Below are positions 15,836 through 24,179 of a stretch of DNA of 44,495 nt, one piece after another; positions within the stretch are counted from its first letter, which is position 1, and each line of letters starts with the position of its first letter. Under the pieces are notes generated by a model, which saw nothing but the letters and a program-made list of their open reading frames with translations, had not been told where the DNA came from and made no database searches. The translations under genes and the position numbers were made by a program. Source of the DNA: a virus; the IMG/VR virus record IMGVR_UViG_3300005340_000048, positions 1-44,495 of that record; one strand, given 5' to 3'.

Positions 15836-16920
15836 ACTCTTCCTGCTCCACCCACTGCATAACGAAGAACATCAGGACTCTTAATTGGAGTAAGAGCAGC
15901 CGCCAACGGAGTAGACGGAATATCAGAAGGAGCAGGAGTTGTATCTACAGGGGGAGGAGTAGGAGCAGCCATATCGGGAGGACCGAGAGGAGTCCATTCG
16001 GTTGAAGATCCTGAAGGAGTATCGTATTTAATCCATACACCTGCCTGATTGCCGTGGTATTCAATATGTCCTTCCTGTTTTACTCCGTGGACACTAAAAC
16101 CGTGATTAGCAGCATACTGTTGGGCTGCCGCAGAAACTGCATCGCCGGAATATCCTGCGCTAGCAAGCGCTGACGCAGAGCCTGCATCCCATTCCAGGCC
16201 GCTGGAATCAACCACAGAACCATTTGGCATAGATTCATACCCCGCCCTTTGAAGTGCTGCCTGAGTAGCTGCATCCAATTCCTGTTGTCTAGCAGTTTCC
16301 TTAGAGGTGAGCAGACCCGTATCAATCCCTGCTAGCATATCGCGCAGACGTGAACCAATACCCCCTTCAGCAGAAGCTCTTCCCTGATTCAATAGAGAAA
16401 GATTATTTGCGTACTCACCGGAATACAGCAAATTCTGAGCAGACATCGCCTCCTCAAGCTGCTTCTGACGAGCCGCAAATTCCCTCTGAAGCTGAGCATA
16501 CTCCGACTCGGGATTCTGTCCCGCTGCCGTAAGAGTATTCTCATCGAAATTCAGGTCTTTACCCACTGAGGTAAGTCCAGAGGAAATAAGAGCATCCTTT
16601 CTCAATTGAGCCGCGTTAGTAGTGGCATTATTGACCGTCTGAGAAGCCAATGCCTGGATCTTGCTCAAAATGGGGTCATAGTCAAAACTTGAGTCAAAAT
16701 TCGTCTGAGGAATTGAAGCTGCATTTACCTGCTTCTGCTGCAAAAGAGCAGAAGCCAAATCCTGCCCTCCAAAAGGAGAAGAGGACTCAATCCCAGAAAC
16801 ACCTCTCCGGGGCACTGAATAAGGCTGATAGGCCTTGGGATAGGTGTATGAAGTTCCATAGGTTCTCTTGCTCCCCGAGGGAGAAGATTTGGAACTCAGA
16901 TAATTGGAGAGATAGGCCAC
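15832..16920 (-). CDS. internal virion-like protein
   Basis: A 362-residue protein from GTG 16920. It has a Ser/Tyr-rich N-terminus, a helical Gln/Ala-rich middle (QLQREFAARQKQLEEAMSAQ) and a Pro-rich C-terminus. The helical Ala/Gln pattern resembles the + strand gene that diverges from it at 16939, and both may be internal or ejected proteins. Transcription is opposite to its neighbours, from a palindromic promoter at 16923-16936. Confidence 0.62.
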   Translation of the reverse strand: MAYLSNYLSSKSSPSGSKRTYGTSYTYPKAYQPYSVPRRGVSGIESSSPFGGQDLASALLQQKQVNAASIPQTNFDSSFDYDPILSKIQALASQTVNNATTNAAQLRKDALISSGLTSVGKDLNFDENTLTAAGQNPESEYAQLQREFAARQKQLEEAMSAQNLLYSGEYANNLSLLNQGRASAEGGIGSRLRDMLAGIDTGLLTSKETARQQELDAATQAALQRAGYESMPNGSVVDSSGLEWDAGSASALASAGYSGDAVSAAAQQYAANHGFSVHGVKQEGHIEYHGNQAGVWIKYDTPSGSSTEWTPLGPPDMAAPTPPPVDTTPAPSDIPSTPLAAALTPIKSPDVLRYAVGGAGRV

Positions 16921-16922
16921 TA

Positions 16923-16936
16923 CTAGAATATTCTAG
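16923..16936. promoter_or_regulatory. perfect palindrome between divergent start codons
   Basis: CTAGAATATTCTAG is a perfect 14-bp palindrome with exactly 2 bases to ATG 16939 on + and 2 bases to GTG 16920 on -. On each strand it presents TAGAAT 9 bases from the start codon. It is probably a bidirectional promoter and/or the site of a dimeric regulator. Confidence 0.6.
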
Positions 16937-16938
16937 GT

Positions 16939-18327
16939 ATGCCTTGGGGTGTTTATAAGCAAAAGAAGAAGCCATATGTTGTTGGTGGGTTCTCAGTCGT
17001 GTCTAAACCCAAAAAGCCGAAGAAGTATTCGGTTGGAGGTTTTACCCAGGTTTCTGGTTCCAAGGGCGTAGGGAAGCTCTCAGGGGGCGTAGGAGCGCCT
17101 TCTGTAGTCAACCGTCTGTTGGGGAATTCCGCTGCCGCAGGAGGCGTAGGGGCAGATACTTCGCAATATGACCCATATCCCTCTTATAACGATCCCTTCT
17201 CTGGGATGCTTGCCAATCTTGCTAGGCAGGAAGCTCTTGCCGAGGGTCAGCTTAAGGGAAATCTTGTAGGCCGTGAAGCGGCTATTAAAAAGCTCTACGC
17301 AGACCAGGTTCCTCTAGTAGATGCTAATTACAACCAGGCAATCAAAGAATCTGCTGCTGTCAATGATGCTGTGGCTAATCAGCTTCACTCTCAGGGAGAT
17401 GCAACTAATGCAGATCTTCTTTCCAGGCTTGCAGGAATTAACGCTCCTCAGGGAGCTACAGATCAGGCCGCTCAGCAGGTAAAGGATTATTACGGCGGAC
17501 TTAGCAATGCCAACTACGCAATGGATGCTGGAGATGTTCAGAGGCTTATTGGAGCATTGTCAGAAGCTCAGAATTACTTGGCTAAGCAGCCCGGAGTTAT
17601 CGCTCAGCAGCTTGAGAGCGAATATGCACAAGCTATAGCTCAACTTAAATCTGATTACATGAGTCAGTCAACTGATCTCCAGGGACAGCAGGCCTCTGGT
17701 CTTAACGATTACAACTTGCAGAAGTTCGGCTACGAACAGGACCAAAAGAGCAAGCAGGCAGATGCTAAGGCCAAGATTGCTCAGGACGCTGAAGATCGTT
17801 ATTGGGATAACTATTGGAAGCAACGTGATTATCAGCAGAAGCGGTATGAGCTTGCTGTGGCTACCAATAACAAGAAAATGCAGCTTGCAGCGCAAGCAGA
17901 GATGAAGAGACTTGATAGGCAAAAGGATGTTGACCTTGCAAAGATCAGGTCTAATACTCAGATTGCCACTAATGCTAATACAGTTAATCAGTCCAATATC
18001 AACAACCAGAGAACTACTCAGACCTCTGCGGCTAATAACGCTGCAAATAACGCTGCCAAGGGAAAGAAAGTTGTAACTGGAGCTACAGTCGTTAAGGCTA
18101 AGCAGGCCTCACTGAATGCAGTGTTTAATGGAACTTTCGTGAGAGATGGAATTGTTAACGACGGGAACGTTCAGGCCAAAGTCAATAACCAACTTCGTGC
18201 TTACGGGATTGATCCCTACTCAACTCAAGGCACTGCAATTAGGAAATGGGTGTTTTCTCAGCTAAACGGCAAGAAGAATCGACAGGGCCGTGTGTGGAAG
18301 TCTGGTAAAGATCGGCTGCCTAAGTAA
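16939..18327 (+). CDS. internal virion-like protein
   Basis: A 462-residue protein. The N-terminus is basic with two Lys/Pro-rich repeats ending VGGF (residues 12-18 and 31-35). A long Gln/Ala/Asn-rich helical region with coiled-coil character (about 190-390) follows. No catalytic motif. The gene size, helicity and position just before the 619-residue protein fit the ejected proteins stored inside short-tailed phage heads. Confidence 0.65.
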   Translation: MPWGVYKQKKKPYVVGGFSVVSKPKKPKKYSVGGFTQVSGSKGVGKLSGGVGAPSVVNRLLGNSAAAGGVGADTSQYDPYPSYNDPFSGMLANLARQEALAEGQLKGNLVGREAAIKKLYADQVPLVDANYNQAIKESAAVNDAVANQLHSQGDATNADLLSRLAGINAPQGATDQAAQQVKDYYGGLSNANYAMDAGDVQRLIGALSEAQNYLAKQPGVIAQQLESEYAQAIAQLKSDYMSQSTDLQGQQASGLNDYNLQKFGYEQDQKSKQADAKAKIAQDAEDRYWDNYWKQRDYQQKRYELAVATNNKKMQLAAQAEMKRLDRQKDVDLAKIRSNTQIATNANTVNQSNINNQRTTQTSAANNAANNAAKGKKVVTGATVVKAKQASLNAVFNGTFVRDGIVNDGNVQAKVNNQLRAYGIDPYSTQGTAIRKWVFSQLNGKKNRQGRVWKSGKDRLPK

Positions 18328-18328
18328 C

Positions 18329-18334
18329 TAAGAT
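18329..18334 (+). promoter_or_regulatory. start-proximal -10 element (TAAGAT)
   Basis: CTAAGAT with 6 bases to ATG 18341. No ribosome site. Confidence 0.45.
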
Positions 18335-18340
18335 ATAGCT

Positions 18341-20200
18341 ATGGGACTTGGCCCCGCTCCTAAAGCAGCAAAGAAGAAGTCCAAACACCGAGGCTTTTTC
18401 GGTTCTATCGGCCACGCCATTGGAGGAACTTCTCGGGGTATTTATCACGGAGTAACCGGATTCCCCACTGGGGTCTATATGACCGGTAGGGCCTTGGGCC
18501 ACGATTTGGCCCATCCAGATATTCATCATCCCCTTGGATTTGGTAAGCATTCTCACCTTGGGCCAATCGTAAAAGGGATGGCTAAAAGCGAGTATGATGC
18601 CTATCGGCATTTCGGCCGTGGAGGGGATTATTCTACTCCTATTTTCGATGCTCTGGCGCTTCTCTCAGGAGGCGGAGCAGTTGTAGGTAAGGCAGGGGCT
18701 GCATCTAGGGCTTTGAGGGCGGGAGAAGGGCTTACAGGGGCAAATAGAGCTATTCTGAGGAGCTACCCACACAGCCGCCAGATCCCTGGACAGCCCTATC
18801 GTATCCCTGCTTCTCCTAACCCTCTGATGAGGGGTATTCAGGTGGCTGCTCTGAAGAACCCCAAAATAGCAGGGAGAGCTTTGGAAAGACGAAATTGGCA
18901 GGCTGAGAGGTTTCAGCGTCAGCTTACTCAGGGAACAAAAACAGTTCCCTATAAAGGAAAGGTTCAACTTCCTCCAGGAGTAAAAGTTGCAGCCCATCAG
19001 GTCAAAAATAAGCCCAATAGAAAAAGTCCGCTCTGGCAGAAGACTTTGGATGCTCCTATGGATGCTCTAAGGCTTGCAATGTGGGCACGTCCTAGGTATT
19101 ACGCACAGAACATTACTCAGACTGGACAGATGCTTGGAACTAATCCTTTTGCTGCTTCTAAAGCAGTTGGAAGAATGTCGAAGGTAAGAAAGAGTAATAC
19201 AGGGCTTTACAAAGATCTTCAAAACATCACTGGAGAGGGACAGGCTCTTGCTTCTCAGGCTGGTCGCGTTTCTCGCTCCAGGGCTATGGAATGGGCCGGT
19301 AAGACGGCTAATGCGCCTGAGGCTCATATCAGAGTCATCTCAATCATGAAGGAGTTGGATAGAGAGGGATTTAAGACTGAAAAACAAATGGTAAGGGCAA
19401 TGAAGGAGCTTAAGAGCGGTAAGCCAAGTTCTAGGGCGCTTAACGCGGCAATTAGGGCTAATGAAAATGTGGGAGACTTCGGGCGGCTTAGCAAAACAGA
19501 GCGCCAGTTTATGAAGGCACAGATTCCAATCTTCTACCCAATGTTTAAGGCTCTTACGCGATATGGATATCGCTTCCCGTTTGAGCATTCCATTCAGGCT
19601 GCTGCAATTCAGAAGGTTGGTAAGTCAGGTAAAGCAGAGCAGAAAAGACTTTTAGGAGATCTTCCATTCTGGGCGCAGTATCTTGTCCCGAAGGGGGCAG
19701 GAGATCCTAATGCAAAGAAAGGACCTAGGCAGGCTGTCTTTAATCCTGGAAATATTTATAACTTGCAGCCTGGAACCGATATCACTCGTCAGGCTTTTGA
19801 AGCTCCTACTAGGAAGGGCGGTCCTATTCCAGGAATTAATCTTTTGCAGGAAATTGCTCCAGCAATTCAGCTTGGATATGGAATGGAAACTGGAAAGGAT
19901 ATTCAGACCGGATATCCAATCAAGGGGCCAACCAAAAGAGCAGGAATTGATATTCCCCTTAACTTCCTGGCAAGCCTGCCTCTGAGTGATCTTGTTGCTA
20001 TTTCCAGAGGACAGCCGCCTACTCATGTTCGTTCTTATTTCCCGCCGTCCACTTGGCGTCGTATTGCTCTGGAACTTGGTCCTGGACCTTGGGCCGTAAG
20101 TAGGGATCTTAAAACCAAGGAAACTACGAAACAGGCTAAGAGAGAAAAGAGAGTAGGAATGGGACGTAAGAAGCGGAAGCATAAGGCTCCTAATTTCTAG
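18341..20200 (+). CDS. large internal virion (ejection) protein
   Basis: A 619-residue, very basic protein. It has a Lys-rich start, a Gly-rich hydrophobic segment (about 100-120, ALALLSGGGAVVGKAGAASRA) that could cross or perturb a membrane, a Pro/Lys-rich middle, and a C-terminus ending in a Lys/Arg cluster (GRKKRKHKAPNF). It is the largest protein here apart from the portal, and lacks enzyme motifs. It probably enters the host with DNA. It ends just before the bidirectional terminator. Confidence 0.65.
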   Translation: MGLGPAPKAAKKKSKHRGFFGSIGHAIGGTSRGIYHGVTGFPTGVYMTGRALGHDLAHPDIHHPLGFGKHSHLGPIVKGMAKSEYDAYRHFGRGGDYSTPIFDALALLSGGGAVVGKAGAASRALRAGEGLTGANRAILRSYPHSRQIPGQPYRIPASPNPLMRGIQVAALKNPKIAGRALERRNWQAERFQRQLTQGTKTVPYKGKVQLPPGVKVAAHQVKNKPNRKSPLWQKTLDAPMDALRLAMWARPRYYAQNITQTGQMLGTNPFAASKAVGRMSKVRKSNTGLYKDLQNITGEGQALASQAGRVSRSRAMEWAGKTANAPEAHIRVISIMKELDREGFKTEKQMVRAMKELKSGKPSSRALNAAIRANENVGDFGRLSKTERQFMKAQIPIFYPMFKALTRYGYRFPFEHSIQAAAIQKVGKSGKAEQKRLLGDLPFWAQYLVPKGAGDPNAKKGPRQAVFNPGNIYNLQPGTDITRQAFEAPTRKGGPIPGINLLQEIAPAIQLGYGMETGKDIQTGYPIKGPTKRAGIDIPLNFLASLPLSDLVAISRGQPPTHVRSYFPPSTWRRIALELGPGPWAVSRDLKTKETTKQAKREKRVGMGRKKRKHKAPNF

Positions 20201-20209
20201 TATCCTATT

Positions 20210-20268
20210 AAAGAGCCGTTTTTAGACTCGCCGGGCTACGGCCTATAAAAGGGAGTCGCGGCTCTTTT
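20210..20268. terminator. bidirectional stem-loop terminator
   Basis: A nested hairpin between convergent genes. The outer 9-bp stem is AAAGAGCCG (20210-20218) with CGGCTCTTT (20259-20267); inside are GACTC/GAGTC and GCCG/CGGC. It has T-rich flanks in both directions (CTCTTTT on both strands), as expected for a two-way Rho-independent terminator. Confidence 0.7.
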
Positions 20269-20506
20269 ACCTTTTAATAGACTCAGGCAGGACTCCGACC
20301 GCAGGAACAGGCGTTACCCCCTTGGTTAGAAGGTCCACTACAGCCTTCACAGCCGCAGACGCCCCTGCAACCACCGCTGATACCGCTAGGGCTTTCACTC
20401 CGTCGAAGTTCGGTGCGGCTCCGATTCCGGAAAGGGTAGCGATAAAGACCGGGACGAATGCGAATACAAATACTCTAGCAACTTCCTTAAGAAAGGTTTT
20501 ATTCAT
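20267..20506 (-). CDS. holin-like membrane protein
   Basis: A 79-residue protein with two hydrophobic helices (about 9-27 and 36-60, VKALAVSAVVAGASAAVKAVV) separated by a short loop, and charged ends; this is a class II holin-type layout. It would make the hole that releases the lysins. It has a strong ribosome site (GGGGGAAG) before ATG 20506 and overlaps the upstream gene's end by 8 bases. The lysozyme-like gene is divergent at 20717 and the amidase is at 22431. Confidence 0.7.
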   Translation of the reverse strand: MNKTFLKEVARVFVFAFVPVFIATLSGIGAAPNFDGVKALAVSAVVAGASAAVKAVVDLLTKGVTPVPAVGVLPESIKR

Positions 20507-20699
20507 AATCTTCCCCCATTGTATCAGAAAGTTTCCAGTGCTCTTCGATAAGGAATTGACAAATAGCCTTGCCTGCCAAATCGTGCAATTCTAGGTCTGC
20601 ATCAGGGGCTACAAGCATGGTGAATTCAATGGGGTGTTTTTCGGGGCCAGTAAATGTCATGAATGAGAATTCCCCCTGAAATGTGTAACAATTCAGCAT
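20499..20699 (-). CDS. hypothetical small acidic protein
   Basis: A 66-residue protein upstream of the holin. ATG 20699 has TATGAT 9 bases upstream, in the divergent promoter gap. An alternative ATG at 20660 is preceded by GGGGG 11 bases upstream and would give 53 residues. It is acidic at the end (SDTMGEDYE). Unknown; it may regulate lysis, by position. Confidence 0.55.
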   Translation of the reverse strand: MLNCYTFQGEFSFMTFTGPEKHPIEFTMLVAPDADLELHDLAGKAICQFLIEEHWKLSDTMGEDYE

Positions 20700-20716
20700 C
20701 CTTTCATAATCATATA
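20700..20716. promoter_or_regulatory. divergent promoter region
   Basis: A 17-bp gap between start codons. CATAAT is 6 bases from GTG 20717 on +, and TATGAT is 9 bases from ATG 20699 on -. The same layout is seen at 12916-12936 and 16923-16936. Confidence 0.45.
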
Positions 20717-21598
20717 GTGGCTACGAATAGATCGGGATTAATTCTTAGTTTGGCTAGGAGTCTGGGGATTCGTGATCCTCGGGCTGTACTATCAGTAGCC
20801 GCTCAAGAAGGACTTGGTGGAGGCATTGGAGATAGAGGCACGTCTTTCGGCCCATTTCAACTGCATGTAGGAGGGGCCTTCCCGTCCGGCATTCAGGGCA
20901 ATAGACATCAGTGGGCCTGGAGTCGCCCTGGTCTTCTTTATGCATTAAACCGTATTAAAGTAGTTGCGGGTAATAGACAGGGTGCTGATGCCATTGCGAA
21001 TATTGTCAATAGGTTTGAAAGGCCTGCTAACGCGCAGGGAGAAATTGCTAAAGCGCTTGCTTATTATCGTGGTGGAGGATATTCCTCATCCCTTAACGGC
21101 GGACCTGGGAGCTACCCAGGTATTGGAACCGCCTCTTCCCACGGAGACAATCGCGCGCTTCTCAATGCCATTATAAACAATCAGAGCCTTATTCCTGCTA
21201 TTACAGCAATGCAAGCCTCGCCAGAGCAGGCGCAAATTCATCCACAATCTGCGCTCCCAACGACTGGAACTGTCCCTGCTGAATTGTTCTATCGGAATCA
21301 TGCTCTGAAATTTGGGAAACACATCGGGGCGGTGAAGGGTCATTATGACCATGTTCACGTTGCAGAAACCAACCCTCAGGCAATGCTCGCCGCAATCTCG
21401 TTGGCACAAAGACTAGGCCTTCGGGTAGCTGAAAACCCTTACGAGGGAGGGGTGAATCCTGTTCATGTGAAGAATTCATATCACTATCGTAGCTTTAAAG
21501 AGAAATACCACGGGAAAAGACTAGGAGAGGCAATTGATGTTTCTGGACCACCTAAACTCATGGGTAGGTATTACCAATTGCTTGCAGCCGGAAGATGA
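20717..21598 (+). CDS. virion-associated lysin (transglycosylase-like plus peptidase-like)
   Basis: A 293-residue protein starting at GTG 20717, chosen because of the -10 element; a frame from 20663 adds 18 unlikely residues. Residues about 20-60 (SVAAQEGLGGGIGDRGTSFG) form a lysozyme/transglycosylase-like catalytic start with Glu and the GD/FGPFQ core. A second part contains HYDHVHVAE, and near the end YHYRSFKEKYHGK then LGEAIDVSG, resembling M15/LAS-type metallopeptidases (H...H, D). It may degrade peptidoglycan during entry or lysis. It overlaps the next gene by 4 bases. Confidence 0.7.
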   Translation: MATNRSGLILSLARSLGIRDPRAVLSVAAQEGLGGGIGDRGTSFGPFQLHVGGAFPSGIQGNRHQWAWSRPGLLYALNRIKVVAGNRQGADAIANIVNRFERPANAQGEIAKALAYYRGGGYSSSLNGGPGSYPGIGTASSHGDNRALLNAIINNQSLIPAITAMQASPEQAQIHPQSALPTTGTVPAELFYRNHALKFGKHIGAVKGHYDHVHVAETNPQAMLAAISLAQRLGLRVAENPYEGGVNPVHVKNSYHYRSFKEKYHGKRLGEAIDVSGPPKLMGRYYQLLAAGR

Positions 21599-22125
21599 GA
21601 AGAATAGACCGAAATACAAACAGTGGGACAGCGGCCTCTCGGAGAAGTCATACCGGAGCTGCTCAAATACTCAGGCCTAAATCACCGGCTCCCCATATAT
21701 CTGGTAAACACCTTCTAATTCAGTTGGCAGATATCGCTACTGGATTGCCTACAATCATTAATGCAGCTAAACAAGTTCATGCAGGAGGAGGCGGTAGAGC
21801 GCAGCTTGCTCTTGCGGCTAGCACTCCAATGGGAAGAATTAAGTTCCCTGACTTTATGACACCTCCAGTTAGACCAGGAGGATATTCAAGAAGAGGAAGA
21901 TTGGATCTTCTTAACGCCACTAGAGAGCTAGGAGGGGTTACTGCCTTTGATAAGGCTCATCCACGCCTAGGCCCTTCATATCCAATTGCAAAAGAACGCA
22001 AGCTTCTTGGCTACGGGCCTCCAGGCGGGGATTTCCTAAGTCATGTGGCTCGTCTAAATGATCCTGAGGCTAGCCGGGCAATGGTTGAGTGGATGATGCT
22101 TCATCACTACAGGCGTCCTAATTAG
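21595..22125 (+). CDS. hypothetical basic virion-region protein
   Basis: A 176-residue basic protein starting in an ATGA overlap with the lysin gene. It is rich in Arg, Gly and Pro, with short helical parts (LLIQLADIATGLPTIINAAKQ). No catalytic motif. Its TAG stop shares TTAG with the TAA of the antisense gene. It is probably structural or DNA-binding; not recognised. Confidence 0.62.
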   Translation: MRRIDRNTNSGTAASRRSHTGAAQILRPKSPAPHISGKHLLIQLADIATGLPTIINAAKQVHAGGGGRAQLALAASTPMGRIKFPDFMTPPVRPGGYSRRGRLDLLNATRELGGVTAFDKAHPRLGPSYPIAKERKLLGYGPPGGDFLSHVARLNDPEASRAMVEWMMLHHYRRPN

Positions 22126-22421
22126 AAGTTAATTCTAATGATCTGACCTGTAGCAAAGCCGAAGCTTCTGCATCCCCATCCAGAGGCACATGCAGACCCC
22201 CAACCACTTCCACTACGGGAAAAGTAAAGGGTACAACCATATCCTCCACAGCCTGCGGATTCTCCAGTGTTTCCTAGAGTTCCAGAAACATTGCAATAGA
22301 GCGCAGGACTGCCGTGCGTACAGTAAACGTACACAGAGGCAGATTCCTTCTTAGCTGACGCAGGAACTGACAGCAAAAGGGCAGAAAAGATTAGGGCTAC
22401 AAGGATTGAAAGTTTTCTCAT
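22122..22421 (-). CDS. secreted Cys-rich small protein
   Basis: A 99-residue protein. MRKLSILVALIFSALL with cleavage after ASA (about residue 23) is a standard Sec signal peptide. The mature part of about 76 residues has six Cys (YVYC, LYC, GCGGYGC, SAC, GWGC), suggesting three disulfides, and is Gly/Ser/Tyr-rich. The family is unknown. It could act on the envelope or compete for host surface partners. TAGACT is 6 bases before ATG 22421. The stop interlocks with that of the + strand gene. Confidence 0.72.
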   Translation of the reverse strand: MRKLSILVALIFSALLLSVPASAKKESASVYVYCTHGSPALYCNVSGTLGNTGESAGCGGYGCTLYFSRSGSGWGSACASGWGCRSFGFATGQIIRINF

Positions 22422-22427
22422 ACAGAC

Positions 22428-22433
22428 AGTCTA
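22428..22433 (-). promoter_or_regulatory. start-proximal -10 element (TAGACT)
   Basis: TG-TAGACT with 6 bases to ATG 22421 on the - strand; it overlaps the end of the amidase gene. Confidence 0.4.
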
Positions 22434-22976
22434 CAGGTTATTTTCCAGTTCTTTGTAATACTTTCTTACTAGGCCCATAAACAAAAGACGCGGCCAACCC
22501 CTGCCAGGATCGGTGTGATCGCCACCAAAAGCCTTAGAACACTCGGCATGGGTTGTCACCCCCTTTAGCCCTTTCTTAAGCAAATCTGCGGTGAGAAATA
22601 CAGGAGGGATGTTGAACTTGTGACAATGTAGCGCTGTTTTGTAGGCCGCTCTTTGTAGTGTTTTGTAATGAGACTTCCAGATAACGAAAGACCACTTCGC
22701 AAACCCGCATTGTTCGATATGAAAACCGTGCTCATTAGCGCCGGGAGCGCCACGCGGAATGTCGTCGTTGGTAAGGCATCTGTAACACTCGGAATCGTCA
22801 ACGACAAGATGGGTGTATCCAGCAGTGCTTGTATGAAAATAGTGAGCGATGGCACGGGCCGTTCCACCTTCTGTATCGTGGAGGACAATATACCGGATCT
22901 CTTCCGGATTCCTGTGACCATCCAGGGGTTCTCTGAGGTATTCTCGATTGCAGACTGCATTAATTGGAGTTGGCAT
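22431..22976 (-). CDS. N-acetylmuramoyl-L-alanine amidase (endolysin)
   Basis: A 181-residue Amidase_2-type enzyme that cuts the amide between MurNAc and L-Ala of peptidoglycan. YIVLHDTEGG carries the first zinc His (about residue 33), HYFHTSTAGYTHLVVDD is the family's central block, and THAECS (about 142) followed by GGDHTDPGRGWP carries the second and third ligand region. No signal peptide, so it needs the holin. TGC-TAAACT is 8 bases before ATG 22976, inside the upstream gene. Confidence 0.88.
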   Translation of the reverse strand: MPTPINAVCNREYLREPLDGHRNPEEIRYIVLHDTEGGTARAIAHYFHTSTAGYTHLVVDDSECYRCLTNDDIPRGAPGANEHGFHIEQCGFAKWSFVIWKSHYKTLQRAAYKTALHCHKFNIPPVFLTADLLKKGLKGVTTHAECSKAFGGDHTDPGRGWPRLLFMGLVRKYYKELENNL

Positions 22977-23382
22977 TCCCTCTTAGTTTAGCACGATACC
23001 GAGCATTGCTCTCCTGACGGCCCTTCTTATTTCTACGGTAATCGGCAAGCCGTTTTGCTTCTTTGCAGACATTACATCGACACCCTCTGTTGTTGTAGGA
23101 AGCTATTCCGTGCTTTCTTTCCTGCTGCCTGCTCCGGGGCTTTCTTCCATCAGGTCTTACCTTGGGCTTATCTTCATATTCCTCCAAAAGGTGAAAATCA
23201 GCAATGCGATCTAGCCCTACACAGATCTTGTCTGCTAGGTAGTAATCAGTAAACTCAGTCCTCTCAGCTTTGATGCTCCACATACGCTTATGTGGAACGC
23301 CAGTAAGATACTCCAATTCTTTGGAGTTAAGCGTTTTAGGGATTAGTTTCTTAAGATCTGCTGTTTTAACATAACTTGCCAT
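22960..23382 (-). CDS. HTH-like / HGxxxY-GCRC zinc-binding protein
   Basis: A 140-residue basic protein. The N-terminal half (LNSKELEYLTGVPHKRMWSI) looks like a helix-turn-helix. The C-terminal half has KHGIASYNNRGCRCNVCKEAKR, the HGxxxYxxxGCRCxxC motif that is common in actinophages and Actinobacteria and looks like a metal- or DNA-binding element. It has a ribosome site GGAGG before ATG 23382 and overlaps both neighbours by 17 bases. Probably a DNA-binding regulator. Confidence 0.7.
   Translation of the reverse strand: MASYVKTADLKKLIPKTLNSKELEYLTGVPHKRMWSIKAERTEFTDYYLADKICVGLDRIADFHLLEEYEDKPKVRPDGRKPRSRQQERKHGIASYNNRGCRCNVCKEAKRLADYRRNKKGRQESNARYRAKLRGNANSN
22985..22993 (-). promoter_or_regulatory. 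extended -10 element (TGC-TAAACT)
   Basis: On the - strand, TGCTAAACT with 8 bases to ATG 22976. The element lies inside the tail of the upstream gene, so the amidase can be expressed separately. Confidence 0.45.
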
Positions 23383-23989
23383 GATCTACCTCCACTAAGG
23401 TAACAAAGTTCTCTATGTCCACTTGCCACTCCGTCTGCTTAGAGCGCGTCCGAAGGATATATGCCGGGTGCCAGATCGGGAAGACAAGGGCTTCGTTGAG
23501 CCATGACTCGTTAATCTGACCACGAACCTCAGAGAACGGGAACGTGGGTAGGAATGCTCTTGTCGCCACGGCTCCCACGGTGAGGACGTAAATTGGATTA
23601 AGAGTTGATATTTCCTTCCTAAGATAGTTTTGACTACAAATGCGTTCTTGTTCATCAGTTGGAGTTCCTTTCGGATAGCACTTGACTGTATTTGTCAGGT
23701 AACATTTCTTTAGTGGTAATCCTGCTCTCAATAATTCACTTCTTAAGAGCTTCCCTGAAGGGCCAACAAAAGGACGCCCTCTACGATCTTCCTCCCGGCC
23801 CGGTGCCTCACCCAAAATCATCACGGGTAATCGTCCGGAGCCTTCACCGAATACGCATACCGTCGAAGCTTCTTTATGAAGAGGACAAAGATCGCAACTA
23901 GGGTTTCTTAGGCTCTTCAAGGAGCTTAAGCGCCCTGCCGGTAGCGATCTCTCGCCCAATCTTTCGACTCCAATTGTCTCGTTTTCCAC
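23366..23989 (-). CDS. uracil-DNA glycosylase, family 4/5 (Fe-S)
   Basis: A 207-residue protein. C32 and C35 (CDLC), a third Cys in VKCYP and a fourth in ERICSQN can ligate a [4Fe-4S] cluster. GEAPGREED with the RPFVGPSGKLL loop is the uracil-excision motif, and HPAYILR is the second catalytic motif. It would remove uracil from DNA and start base excision repair. Start GTG 23989 is uncertain: the first 25 residues are dispensable in length and overlap the upstream gene. Confidence 0.9.
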   Translation of the reverse strand: MENETIGVERLGERSLPAGRLSSLKSLRNPSCDLCPLHKEASTVCVFGEGSGRLPVMILGEAPGREEDRRGRPFVGPSGKLLRSELLRAGLPLKKCYLTNTVKCYPKGTPTDEQERICSQNYLRKEISTLNPIYVLTVGAVATRAFLPTFPFSEVRGQINESWLNEALVFPIWHPAYILRTRSKQTEWQVDIENFVTLVEVDHGKLC

Positions 23990-24179
23990 ACTTAGCCTCT
24001 CCGTAGGAAACTATCTTACCGTCTTCATCAAAGATCCAAGCTTCAGTTAGTCCTGCGTTAGGACGCGGCTCATGGCCGTTCATGTTGTCTTTGTGCTGAT
24101 ATCCACTCACTCCCTTGTACCTTCGGAAGTGAACGATCTTAACCGAATAGCCGTTAGGAACCACTCGGGTCTTCTTCAA
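23898..24179 (-). CDS. hypothetical actinophage-type protein
   Basis: A 93-residue protein from TTG 24179, supported by GAGG 8 bases upstream; GTG 24164 is an alternative. It reads KIVHFRRYKGVSGY, then TEAWIFDEDGKIVSYGEAKC and KIGREIATGRALKLL. This pattern resembles small proteins seen in actinophage nucleotide or replication regions, possibly beta-hairpin DNA-associated. Overlaps with the glycosylase and the upstream gene show coupled translation. Confidence 0.62.
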   Translation of the reverse strand: MKKTRVVPNGYSVKIVHFRRYKGVSGYQHKDNMNGHEPRPNAGLTEAWIFDEDGKIVSYGEAKCGKRDNWSRKIGREIATGRALKLLEEPKKP

